DNA of 46,163 nt, from positions 1-46,163 of the forward strand of contig JANQMU010000021.1 in the NCBI GenBank assembly GCA_028279875.1, in the 5' to 3' direction. The notes beneath the pieces are model-generated. The model ran no database searches and was not told the DNA's origin. It was given only the letters and a program-made list of their open reading frames with translations. Below, in pieces: positions 1 through 8,626 of this stretch (position 1 is the stretch's first letter; each line of letters begins with the position of its first letter). This DNA is from Rhizobiaceae bacterium (GTDB taxonomy: Bacteria; Pseudomonadota; Alphaproteobacteria; Rhizobiales; Rhizobiaceae). Position numbers and translations under genes: made by a program.

Positions 1-402
1 GAAATGTCCTATAGCTGGCTGTCCTGCGGATCGGTCAATGAGCCGTGGGCCTCGGTGGGCCGTTACACGGTGAAAGACGTCGTGCCCGTCGGCGAGCGAA
101 GCCCGGGATTCAACAACACGGCACGCTGGGACGGCCCGGCGGCCGAAGCCCACTCGGCCATCGTCGAGGATATTTCCTCCCGTCAGCTCGGGGACGAGGC
201 GATCCCGGGACTTGTCGCCGAGGCCTATCAGCATCTCGACGCCGAAATGCCGTTCATTCCGCTGGTGCAGGCTGCCAAGCTGCTGCCCATGAACACCACC
301 TACTGGACGGGCTGGCCTTCCAGCGAAAACTACTACAACCACCCGTTCTTCTGGTGGAATCACACACACCAGATCATTCATAATCTTGAGCCTGCGAATT
401 GA
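1..402 (+). CDS. ABC transporter substrate-binding protein, family 5 (C-terminal part)
   Basis: This is the last 133 codons of a periplasmic solute-binding protein; the start and signal peptide lie left of the window. The fragment has the C-terminal look of family-5 (oligopeptide/oligosaccharide) binding proteins: a helix with the pattern AIVEDISSRQLGDEAI, the segment MPFIPLVQAAKLLPMNTTYW, then WTGWPSSENYYNHPFFWW and a short basic-aromatic tail. The WTGWP...ENYY...FFWW ending is, from memory, typical of family-5 proteins that bind oligosaccharides rather than peptides. It is followed by two permeases, a double ATPase and an alpha-mannosidase, so a mannose-containing oligosaccharide is the likeliest ligand; that last step is inference from context. 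An in-frame ATG at base 4 is internal and not the real start. Confidence 0.85.
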   Translation, partial: EMSYSWLSCGSVNEPWASVGRYTVKDVVPVGERSPGFNNTARWDGPAAEAHSAIVEDISSRQLGDEAIPGLVAEAYQHLDAEMPFIPLVQAAKLLPMNTTYWTGWPSSENYYNHPFFWWNHTHQIIHNLEPAN

Positions 403-411
403 TCCGGTCGA

Positions 412-447
412 CGCTTCGGCCCTCCCCCTCCCTGGCGGGCCGAAGCG
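412..447 (+). promoter_or_regulatory. Intercistronic stem-loop between binding protein and permease
   Basis: The 79-base gap contains perfect 10-bp arms, CGCTTCGGCC (412-421) and GGCCGAAGCG (438-447), around a 16-base loop. No T-run follows, so it is not a classical terminator. In many ABC operons a hairpin here protects the abundant binding-protein mRNA and lowers permease output; that role is inferred from position. Confidence 0.7.
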
Positions 448-481
448 ACTTCCCATGAATTGAAGGCAATGGAGAAGACCG

Positions 482-1492
482 GTGGGCCGTATTCCACGAT
501 CATATCTGATCAATCGCCTGACGACGCTGGTCCTGACGGTTCTGATCGCCGCGACGATCATCTGGATTATCCCGCGCCTGTCGCCGGTCGATCCGGCTGA
601 GATCGCCCTGGGCAGAATGGCCGCCGGAGCCGGCTCGGTGGCAAACTCCGAAGAAATCCTCGCGCAGCTTCGCGCCAATATGGGGATCGATCAGCCCTTG
701 GTCGTTCAGTATTTCAAATATCTGACGGGCGCCCTGGTCTTTGATTTCGGGCTGTCCACCGCCGCCTTTCCGGTGCCGGTGTCGACACTGGTTCTCAATG
801 CCCTGCCCTGGACCCTGGGCCTGATGATCCTGTCGCTGCTCATCACATTCTTCATCGGCAATCTGCTCGGCGCCTTGATGGTCTGGGATCGATCCCCCCG
901 GCTGGTGCGGGTCGCCATCCCCGCCGCCATGGTCTTTACGTCGATCCCGCCGATCCTGTCCGGCCTGTTGCTGATGTGGATCTTTGCGGCCAAGCTGCAA
1001 TGGTTCCCGCTGACCGGCGCCTACAGCATCTTTGTCGAACCGGGATGGACATGGGACTTCATCCTTTCTGTGCTGCATCACGGTTTCCTGCCGGCGCTTT
1101 CGATCGTCGTCGTGACCTTTGGCTTCTGGGCCCTCGGAATGCGCGGTCTGATGATCAGCGTACAGGGGGAAGACTATGTGAAACTGGCGGAGGCCAAGGG
1201 CCTGCGGCCCCGTTACATCCTGTACCGCTACATGATCCGCAACGCGATCCTGCCGCAAATCACCGCCTTTGCGCTGAAAATTGGGCTGCTGATTGCCGGC
1301 CAGGTGCTGGTTGAGCGGATCTTTGCCTATAACGGCATGGGCAAGCTTCTCTATGATGCCATCCTCAACCAAGATTTTCCGGTGATCCAGGGCGTGTCCT
1401 ATGTGATCATCCTGATCACTGCCCTGTCGGTCTTCCTTGTTGACCTGCTGTACCCGTTCATCGATCCACGCATCCGGCACGAGGCGGCTTGA
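482..1492 (+). CDS. ABC transporter permease, DppB/OppB type
   Basis: Inner-membrane permease of 336 residues, the usual length for the DppB family. The N-terminus has a first membrane helix (about residues 12-30), followed by a periplasmic stretch and five further hydrophobic segments. The coupling (EAA) loop is visible near residues 230-255 as EDYVKLAEAKGLRPRYILYR, which contacts the ATPase. The start is GTG at 482, supported by GGAG seven bases upstream. The stop is one base before the next ATG, so the two permeases are almost certainly co-translated. With the preceding binding protein and the following ATPase it makes an importer, probably for oligosaccharides given the mannosidase downstream. 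Confidence 0.93.
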   Translation: MGRIPRSYLINRLTTLVLTVLIAATIIWIIPRLSPVDPAEIALGRMAAGAGSVANSEEILAQLRANMGIDQPLVVQYFKYLTGALVFDFGLSTAAFPVPVSTLVLNALPWTLGLMILSLLITFFIGNLLGALMVWDRSPRLVRVAIPAAMVFTSIPPILSGLLLMWIFAAKLQWFPLTGAYSIFVEPGWTWDFILSVLHHGFLPALSIVVVTFGFWALGMRGLMISVQGEDYVKLAEAKGLRPRYILYRYMIRNAILPQITAFALKIGLLIAGQVLVERIFAYNGMGKLLYDAILNQDFPVIQGVSYVIILITALSVFLVDLLYPFIDPRIRHEAA

Positions 1493-1493
1493 T

Positions 1494-2417
1494 ATGGCTG
1501 TTCAGGACATGACACGAGCCGAACGCCGCCAGGCCAGGCGCATCAGACGCTTCGACAACCCATGGATCAATCCGAAGCTGATGTGGGGCATCGGTTTGCT
1601 GATCGCGATTATCGCCATCGGCATCATCGGGCGTTTCGTCTGGAATCTCGATCTGGTGTTCACCGGGTCCAGCCCGCTGAAACTGCCGCCATTGGGATTT
1701 GAAAACCTGCGCAAACAAGTCGGTGTACTGGACCACCCGCTTGGCACGGATGGCGGTGGCCGCGATATGCTGTCCCTCATCATTATCGGTGCGCCGAACA
1801 CGCTGTTTGTCGGCTTGCTGGCCAGTCTGATCGGCATGTCGATCGGCATATTCCTCGGATTCTCGGCGGGGTTCCTGGGCGGACGCACCGACGATGTGAT
1901 CCGGGTGGGCGCCGATGTGATGATCACCATCCCGCCGCTCCTGATCCTCGTCGTGTTCCAGTCGGCTTTCGGAGACGTGACCCTGACCATGATGGCGCTG
2001 CTGATCGCCGGATTCGTTTGGCAGTCCCCGACCCGCCTCATCCGCGCGCAGGTCCTTTCCATGAAGCAGTCCGGATATGTGCAGATGGCCCAATTGTCGG
2101 GTGCATCGACCTTGCACATCATGTTCCGGGAAATGCTGCCGAACCTGGTGCCTTACCTTTTCGGATCCTTCATAGCCTCGGTGACCACTTCGATCGTCAC
2201 GGCAGTTGGCCTTGAGGTGCTTGGCCTCGGTCCGCAGCGCATTCCGACACTCGGCCGTACCATCTATGAGGCGATCAATGCTGGCGCACTCATCCAGAAC
2301 CTCTGGTGGTGGTGGGGCATTCCGACCGTCCTGCTCGGTGTCATGTTCATCGGCCTGTTGCTGATCAATCTGGGACTGGATGAAGTCTCCAATCCGCGGC
2401 TGAGGAAATTGTCATGA
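1494..2417 (+). CDS. ABC transporter permease, DppC/OppC type
   Basis: Second membrane subunit of the importer, 307 residues. The N-terminal OppC-like segment has one helix (about residues 27-46) and a periplasmic part ending in the family motif DHPLGTDGGGRDMLS. The five-helix BPD-transport domain follows, with an EAA loop near residue 190 (SGYVQMAQLSGAS). The start at 1494 is chosen over an upstream in-frame ATG at 1437 because 1437 lies well inside the previous gene, while 1494 follows its stop by one base. The end overlaps the ATPase start as ATGA. Confidence 0.93.
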   Translation: MAVQDMTRAERRQARRIRRFDNPWINPKLMWGIGLLIAIIAIGIIGRFVWNLDLVFTGSSPLKLPPLGFENLRKQVGVLDHPLGTDGGGRDMLSLIIIGAPNTLFVGLLASLIGMSIGIFLGFSAGFLGGRTDDVIRVGADVMITIPPLLILVVFQSAFGDVTLTMMALLIAGFVWQSPTRLIRAQVLSMKQSGYVQMAQLSGASTLHIMFREMLPNLVPYLFGSFIASVTTSIVTAVGLEVLGLGPQRIPTLGRTIYEAINAGALIQNLWWWWGIPTVLLGVMFIGLLLINLGLDEVSNPRLRKLS

Positions 2418-4153
2418 CGGATGCACCTGACAAACCTGTCCTCACCCTGCGGGACCTGTCCATCGAATTTCCGACGGGCCAGGGTGTGGTCAAAGCCGTC
2501 AAGGCGTTGAGCCTGGACATCCACAAGGGGCGTCGTGTGGGCTTTATCGGGGAAAGCGGTTCGGGCAAGACGACGACGGCGCTGGCCGTCATGCAGTTGC
2601 TGGCTGAACCGGGCCGTGTTTCCGAGGGCCGGATCGATCTCAGCGGCACCGACATTCTCAGCCTCGACGAGGAGGAGATGCGCCAGACACGGCTGTCCCG
2701 CATCGCCTATATCCCGCAGGGCGCCATGAACTCGCTCAACCCCGTGATGCGTGTCGAACCGCAAATGTGGGACGGAATCATCGCGCATGAGGGCCATCAG
2801 GACCGCGCCACGCTGAAACGCCGCTCGGATGATGCGCTGCAAAGCGTCGGTCTGCCTGTCCACACCGGGCGGCTCTATCCCCACGAACTGTCGGGCGGCA
2901 TGAAACAGCGTGTCTGCATCGCCATGGGTATCATCCTGAACCCGGAACTGATCATCGCCGATGAACCCACCTCGGCACTTGATGTCGTCACGCAGCGGCA
3001 GGTCATGCAGACCCTGAAGGACATTCAGCGGCAGATCGGATCGGGACTGATGCTGATCGGCCATGATATGGGCCTGATGGCGCAAACCGTCGATGAACTC
3101 GCTGTGCTGAAGGACGGCGAACTGGTCGAGCATGGCACGGTGCGCCAGATCCTTGAAGCGCCGAAACATCCCTACACAAGGGATCTGATCTCATCCGTCC
3201 CATTGGTGGGCGGCGAGAGTTTCCTCAATCCCGATGCCCGTGCCGAAGCACCCGAGCGGGACAGCAGCGAACCTCTGCTGCGTTTCGAGAATGTGCGCAA
3301 GGACTACGGGATGGTGACGGCTCTGCATCCCATGTCCTTCACACTGCAGGGGGATACGCCGCAGATCATCTCGATTGTCGGCCAGTCGGGCTCCGGCAAG
3401 TCGACGATGGGCTCGATCATGCTGGGCTTCAATCCGCCCTCGCAGGGCCGGGTCCTGTTCGAAGGGCAGGACGTGCAGAAGATGTCGGCCGCCCAGTCGC
3501 TGGATTTTCGCAAGAATGTGCAGGCCGTGTTTCAGGACCCCTATGCCTGTTTCAATCCGTTCTACCGGGTCGATCACGCCCTGAAATTCCCGTTCAAGCA
3601 GTTTGGACTGGCTCGGAGCCAGGAACACACGCGGCGCGCCATGGAGGAAGCCTGCCAGGCCGTCGGACTGGACCCCGATCTGGTCCTGTCCCGCTATCCG
3701 CATCAACTGTCCGGTGGCCAGCGGCAAAGGCTGATCGTTGCCAGGGCACTGATGCTGTCTCCCAAACTGCTGATTGCCGACGAGCCGGTCAGCATGGTGG
3801 ATGCGAGCCTGCGCGCGTCGATCCTCTCCAACATCTACGACCTCAAGGACAAATACGGCATTACGATCCTGTACATCACGCATGACCTCGCCACGGCGTA
3901 TCATGTCAGCGATTATGTGATGGTGCTGTTCAAGGGACATGTGGTCGAAGCCGGACCGCCGAAAAAGGTCATCGGCGCACCGCAGCACCCCTATACGCAA
4001 TTGCTGATCGACTCCATTCCCTGGCCCGACCTGAAGCGCAGCTGGGGCGATGGCAGGCAGGATTGGGACCCCGTTGCACTGGAAGCGGAAGCCGAAAGGG
4101 CAAGTACGGTCTATCGGGGTGACGTATCCGGCTTCGATCTGGCACGGGCATGA
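2414..4153 (+). CDS. Fused double ABC ATPase (DppD-DppF-like)
   Basis: One 579-residue polypeptide carries both nucleotide-binding domains that are separate proteins in E. coli Dpp. Domain 1 has Walker A GESGSGKT (residues 46-53), signature LSGGMKQR and Walker B LIIADEPTSALD. Domain 2 has Walker A GQSGSGKS, signature LSGGQRQR and Walker B LLIADEPVSMVD. Each domain is followed by the oligopeptide-type C-terminal extension (HPYTRDLISSVP; HPYTQLLIDSIP). In domain 2 the usual TSALD is VSMVD, which keeps the catalytic Glu. Fused subunits are common in alphaproteobacterial sugar or peptide importers. The gene overlaps its neighbours on both sides by ATGA, so translation of transporter and mannosidase is coupled. 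Confidence 0.94.
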   Translation: MTDAPDKPVLTLRDLSIEFPTGQGVVKAVKALSLDIHKGRRVGFIGESGSGKTTTALAVMQLLAEPGRVSEGRIDLSGTDILSLDEEEMRQTRLSRIAYIPQGAMNSLNPVMRVEPQMWDGIIAHEGHQDRATLKRRSDDALQSVGLPVHTGRLYPHELSGGMKQRVCIAMGIILNPELIIADEPTSALDVVTQRQVMQTLKDIQRQIGSGLMLIGHDMGLMAQTVDELAVLKDGELVEHGTVRQILEAPKHPYTRDLISSVPLVGGESFLNPDARAEAPERDSSEPLLRFENVRKDYGMVTALHPMSFTLQGDTPQIISIVGQSGSGKSTMGSIMLGFNPPSQGRVLFEGQDVQKMSAAQSLDFRKNVQAVFQDPYACFNPFYRVDHALKFPFKQFGLARSQEHTRRAMEEACQAVGLDPDLVLSRYPHQLSGGQRQRLIVARALMLSPKLLIADEPVSMVDASLRASILSNIYDLKDKYGITILYITHDLATAYHVSDYVMVLFKGHVVEAGPPKKVIGAPQHPYTQLLIDSIPWPDLKRSWGDGRQDWDPVALEAEAERASTVYRGDVSGFDLARA

Positions 4154-7100
4154 GCGGACGCTGGCCGTTCACAGCCGAAAAAATCGCGTCCAGGCTATCG
4201 CTGATCGCGCCGTACATTCATCGGCGGAGCCGGCCGCTCGCGCATTTCAGGATGCTGCCTTTGCCCGCCGCGACGCTCGACCCGCCGATCTGTCACGACC
4301 CCACGCCCTGGCAGGAAATTGGTCACGAAACCTATTGGGGCCATGCGGATCTGAATTTCGTCATGAAAAGCGACTTTCGGATACCGGACGGATGGAACGC
4401 CGATCGCATCGCTCTCTATCTGCCTTTGGGCGTCATGGGCGACATTTTCAACCATCCCGAGGCGATGGTCTATGTCGATCGGCAGCCACTCGGATCGGCA
4501 GATCGCTATCATCACACGGTTCCCCTGCCCCGCGGTGCCGCCGATGGAAACCGTCACAGCGTGGCGTTGCACGGCTGGACCGGGCTTTCGGGATGGCCTC
4601 CCGATCCGACAAGCAAAGCCAAGCTGTTCATGGGAACGTCGGCAATCGTCGAGCGCGATCCCGTTGTTCTGGAGTTCCATCGAACGGCATTGACGGCACT
4701 CGACTGCGCCAATGCCCTTGACGCGGCGGGCTCGGAAAGTCGGGCCCTGCTGACGGCGCTCGATAAGGCCGTCACCGCGCTGGATACACGGGACCCGATT
4801 GGCGACGCATTATATGACAGCGCGGCAAACGCCCTTGACGTTCTCAAACAGGGTATCGCGTCGGCCGGCCCCGCGCTTGACGTCATGCTGCATGGCATCG
4901 GCCATGCCCATATGGATGTCGCGTATCTCTGGCCGATCTCACAAATCCGCCTCAAGAACGGCAGGACATACAGCAATGTGCTGCGATTGATGGATGAGGA
5001 TCCCGATTACCGGTTTTCCCATTCCCAGCCGCAACTCTATGCGATGACGGCCGAGGACTACCCTGAGGTGTTTGCCCGGATCAAGGACCGCGTATCGGAA
5101 GGCCGCTGGGAGGTCATGGGCGGCATGTGGGTCGAACCCGACCTCAACATTCCCGGACCGGAGGCCTTGATCCGGCAACTGACCCTTGGGCGCGGCTATT
5201 TCCGCGAGACATTCGGCGATGTCGAAACACCGGTGCTCTGGCTGCCGGATACATTCGGTTTTCCAGCTCAAATCCCGCAAATGATGCATTTGGCCGGACT
5301 CAAATGGTTTGTGACCAACAAGCTCAACTGGAACCAGATCAATCAGGTCCCGTCTTCGACCCATTGGTGGCAGGGCCTCGACGGCAGCCGGGTTCTTGCC
5401 CATATTCTGACGACGCCGCGCGATGTGCAGTACCTGCCCTTCCCGACAAACTACAAAAGCGACCTGAGCGCGGCTGAGGTGCTGGGCACCTGGCGCCGTT
5501 CGACGGCAAAGGACCAGCTCAAGGACCTGCCGATCTGCTACGGATATGGCGACGGTGGCGGTGGTCCGACCGAAGATCTTCTTGCTAAGGCGCGAACCTT
5601 TCACGCCATGCCGGGCATGCCGCAAATCAAGCCCAGCACGGTCCGAGATGTCTTCCAGGCCATCGAAAAGGTGGCCACTGGATTGCCGCTGTGGGAGGGC
5701 GAGCATTACATGGAGGGCCATCGCGGCGTCTATACGTCACAGGGCTGGATCAAGCGCGCCAATCGCAAGGCGGAATGGGCTCTGCACGAGGCCGAAGCCA
5801 TGGCGGCGATGGCCGGACAGACGCCGGATTTGAAGACCGCCTGGCAACTCCTGTGCCTGAACCAGTTCCATGACGTCATCACAGGCACGTCAATCGGTGA
5901 GGTCTTTGACGATGCTCGCCGGGACTACAATCGGATCAGGACCCTGACCGAGGCAGCTGCACAACAGGCCGCCGCGGCGATGTCACTTGAGACGCCGGCG
6001 ATCTGCAACACCTCTCCCATGAGCGGTCCCCGTCTGGCCCTGGTCGCGGGCGATCCTATCGAGGGAGGCCAGCGCGTCGAATGCGGATCGCTGCTCTATT
6101 TCGACAATCTGCCGAGCTATTCGGTGACGCCGATCAGTGAAGCAACGATACCGCAGGGCATCGCCTCGTGTTCCCGGGTCGAGGACAGGACGATCCTGGA
6201 AAATCCCGCCCTGCGCGTCACGATCGACGCGGCAGGCCAGTTGCTGAGCGTCTTTGACAAGCGGCAACAGCGCGAAATTCTCGCCGATGGTGCCGTGGGC
6301 AATCAACTGCTGGCCTTCGAAGACCGCCCCATTTGCTGGGATGCCTGGGACATCGATCCATCATACGAAGACAGGTGTGATATCATCTGCGGTGCGACAA
6401 GCTGCGAAATCATCGAAGAAGGCCCGCTGCGGGTCGGCGTGCGCGTCAGGAAGGCATGGCGCAACAGCACAATCAGCCAGGAGGTCAGGCTGTCGGCCCA
6501 TTCGAACCGGATTGACTTCGTCACGGATGTCGACTGGCACGAAACCCACACCCTGCTGAAGGCCGCGTTTCCGACGGGTATCGATGCGAGACGCGCGCAA
6601 TTCGACACGCAATGGGGCCGTGTCGAACGCGCGACAACCCACGATACCTCGTTCGATGCCGCGCGCTTTGAGGTCCCGGCTCAAAAATGGGCCCAGGTCA
6701 GCGATCGGGAACATGCCGTCGCTGTGCTGAATGATTGCAAATATGGCTACGATATTCGCCGTGGTGTTATCCGGCTTACACTCATCAAAAGTGCCACATC
6801 CCCCGACCCCAATGCCGATCAGGGCAGGCATGCGTTCACCTATAGCCTGCTGCCCTATTTGTCGGCAAATCCGGCGGAACTGGACGTCGAGGCCTACGAC
6901 CTCAATGCGCCATTGCGATCCATCCCGGCAGGGAAATCGGCACCGCAGACGCCGGCACCGATCATCACATCGTCGAATGACGGTGTCATCATCGAAACCG
7001 TCAAACCCGCCTTTGACGGACGGGGCATCGTCGTTCGAATTTTCGAGGCGCGCGGCGTGCAGGCCAAGGCGACGCTGTCTTTCAAGGTGAAGATCGAACA

Positions 7101-7215
7101 GGCCGAGACCATCACGATATTCGAGGAACCGGTGGAACCCCTCTGCGCCGTCGATTCCGCCGTGGAGGTGACACTTTCTCCCTATCAGATCCTGACCCTG
7201 CGCATTGTTCTGTGA
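4150..7215 (+). CDS. Alpha-mannosidase, glycoside hydrolase family 38
   Basis: A 1021-residue enzyme that hydrolyses terminal alpha-mannosyl bonds; the length is normal for bacterial class II alpha-mannosidases. The GH38 catalytic core is visible: the zinc-binding HxD pair His254/Asp256 in GHAHMDVAYLWP, the expected nucleophile Asp367 in WLPDTFGFPAQIP, and a further zinc ligand His574 in NQFHDVITGTSI. An N-terminal beta domain precedes the core, and C-terminal beta-sandwich domains fill residues 650 to the end. No signal peptide is visible, so it should act in the cytoplasm on sugars delivered by the transporter whose ATPase gene it overlaps by four bases. Exact linkage preference cannot be read from sequence. 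It ends 16 bases from a convergent gene, with no terminator seen. Confidence 0.93.
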   Translation: MSGRWPFTAEKIASRLSLIAPYIHRRSRPLAHFRMLPLPAATLDPPICHDPTPWQEIGHETYWGHADLNFVMKSDFRIPDGWNADRIALYLPLGVMGDIFNHPEAMVYVDRQPLGSADRYHHTVPLPRGAADGNRHSVALHGWTGLSGWPPDPTSKAKLFMGTSAIVERDPVVLEFHRTALTALDCANALDAAGSESRALLTALDKAVTALDTRDPIGDALYDSAANALDVLKQGIASAGPALDVMLHGIGHAHMDVAYLWPISQIRLKNGRTYSNVLRLMDEDPDYRFSHSQPQLYAMTAEDYPEVFARIKDRVSEGRWEVMGGMWVEPDLNIPGPEALIRQLTLGRGYFRETFGDVETPVLWLPDTFGFPAQIPQMMHLAGLKWFVTNKLNWNQINQVPSSTHWWQGLDGSRVLAHILTTPRDVQYLPFPTNYKSDLSAAEVLGTWRRSTAKDQLKDLPICYGYGDGGGGPTEDLLAKARTFHAMPGMPQIKPSTVRDVFQAIEKVATGLPLWEGEHYMEGHRGVYTSQGWIKRANRKAEWALHEAEAMAAMAGQTPDLKTAWQLLCLNQFHDVITGTSIGEVFDDARRDYNRIRTLTEAAAQQAAAAMSLETPAICNTSPMSGPRLALVAGDPIEGGQRVECGSLLYFDNLPSYSVTPISEATIPQGIASCSRVEDRTILENPALRVTIDAAGQLLSVFDKRQQREILADGAVGNQLLAFEDRPICWDAWDIDPSYEDRCDIICGATSCEIIEEGPLRVGVRVRKAWRNSTISQEVRLSAHSNRIDFVTDVDWHETHTLLKAAFPTGIDARRAQFDTQWGRVERATTHDTSFDAARFEVPAQKWAQVSDREHAVAVLNDCKYGYDIRRGVIRLTLIKSATSPDPNADQGRHAFTYSLLPYLSANPAELDVEAYDLNAPLRSIPAGKSAPQTPAPIITSSNDGVIIETVKPAFDGRGIVVRIFEARGVQAKATLSFKVKIEQAETITIFEEPVEPLCAVDSAVEVTLSPYQILTLRIVL

Positions 7216-7231
7216 TCACGCGGCTATGCCG

Positions 7232-8626
7232 TCAGATGTGAAGCCCGTGGCCAAGGGCCAGCATGGCGGCTTCCTGAATCCCTTCACCCAGTGTCGGATG
7301 GGCATGGATGGTCGCGGCAACGTCTTCCAGCGTGGCACCCATTTCCAGAGCAAGGGAAAAGGCCGACGCGAATTCCGAAATGTTTTTGCCGGCGGCCTGG
7401 ATGCCGAGCACAAGGTTATTGTCCTTGCGCGCCACGATGCGGACGAATCCCTCCGCCGCATCGAGGGTCATGGCACGGCCATTGGCCGAAAGCGGGAATC
7501 TGCCGATCCTGGTATTATATCCGGCATCCCGCGCTTCATCGGGAGACAACCCGACCGAGACGATCTCAGGATCGGTGAAACAGACCGCCGGGATTGCCGC
7601 CGGATCGAAGGTCCGTCGTTTGCCTGCGATGATTTCGGCAACGACGCTGCCTTGCGCCATCGCCCGATGGGCCAGCATCGGCTCGCCCGTCACGTCGCCA
7701 ATGGCAAAGACATCGGTCATCGAGGTGCGGCATTGCGCATCGATGCGGATCGCCTGGCCGTTCATCGCCAGTCCGAGTTCCGACAGGCCCCAGCCCTCAA
7801 GGCGGGCGCGGCGCCCGACCGTCACCAGAATCTTGTCGGGCTCCAGGCGCTCATGGGTTCCATCCGGCCGCGCGATCTCGAGCCCCTTGCCGTCTTCGCT
7901 CATGCCGAGAGCTCGTGTCTCGAGCAGTACATCGACCCCGAGTGTCTTCAGGCTTTTGCCGACGATGGACGACAGTTCCGCATCATATTGCGGCAGCAGG
8001 TCCGCGGCCGCCTCAACGACAACGACACCGGTGCCGAATTTGGCGAAAGCAGTGCCGAGTTCAAGGCCGATATAGCCACCGCCGATCACGACGAGCGACC
8101 GCGGCACATCATCCAGCGCCAGCGCTTCGGTCGATGAAATGACCGACCCGCCAAACGGCAGGGCTTCCACTTCCATCGGTTCGGACCCCGGCGCCAGCAC
8201 CACATGTTTGGCGCGCACCATTGTCTGACCATCCTGTGTGTCGATGATACAGGTCTTGCCGTCGCGCATGCGACCTGTTCCGTTAAGCACGGTCACGCCG
8301 GCTTTCCTCAGCAGCCCGGCCACGCCGCCCGTCAGATGCTGGACAATCCCGTCCTTCCAGGCCATGGCACCGGCGAGGTCGACGGTGGGATGATCGACCG
8401 AGAGACCGGGCACCTCGTTCTCCGCCGCTTTCTGCATCCGTTCGAATGTCTCGGCCACATGGATCAGAGCCTTGGACGGAATGCACCCGACATTAAGGCA
8501 GGTTCCGCCAAGCGCCTCCTGCTCGACGAGGATCGTGCTCAAACCCAGCTGCCCGGCCCGGATCGCGGCGACATAGCCGCCCGGACCGCCACCCAGAACC
8601 AGAACTTCGCAGTTTTGCGTCTCCAT
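7232..8626 (-). CDS. lpdV: Dihydrolipoyl dehydrogenase (E3) of the branched-chain complex
   Basis: FAD-dependent E3, 464 residues, which re-oxidises dihydrolipoamide and passes electrons to NAD. The N-terminal FAD fold has GGGPGGYVAAIRA; the redox-active disulfide is in GGTCLNVGCIPSKA; the NAD fold has VIGGGYIGLELG; FAD-binding AIGDVTGEPMLAHRA follows; the C-terminal His-Glu pair is in HAHPTLGEGIQEA. It is the last gene of the bkd operon, starting directly next to the E2 stop codon. A second E3 gene (14107-15570) belongs to the pyruvate complex. lpdV is the name used for the branched-chain E3; the assignment rests on operon position, as sequence alone does not fix complex specificity. Confidence 0.93.
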   Translation of the reverse strand: METQNCEVLVLGGGPGGYVAAIRAGQLGLSTILVEQEALGGTCLNVGCIPSKALIHVAETFERMQKAAENEVPGLSVDHPTVDLAGAMAWKDGIVQHLTGGVAGLLRKAGVTVLNGTGRMRDGKTCIIDTQDGQTMVRAKHVVLAPGSEPMEVEALPFGGSVISSTEALALDDVPRSLVVIGGGYIGLELGTAFAKFGTGVVVVEAAADLLPQYDAELSSIVGKSLKTLGVDVLLETRALGMSEDGKGLEIARPDGTHERLEPDKILVTVGRRARLEGWGLSELGLAMNGQAIRIDAQCRTSMTDVFAIGDVTGEPMLAHRAMAQGSVVAEIIAGKRRTFDPAAIPAVCFTDPEIVSVGLSPDEARDAGYNTRIGRFPLSANGRAMTLDAAEGFVRIVARKDNNLVLGIQAAGKNISEFASAFSLALEMGATLEDVAATIHAHPTLGEGIQEAAMLALGHGLHI

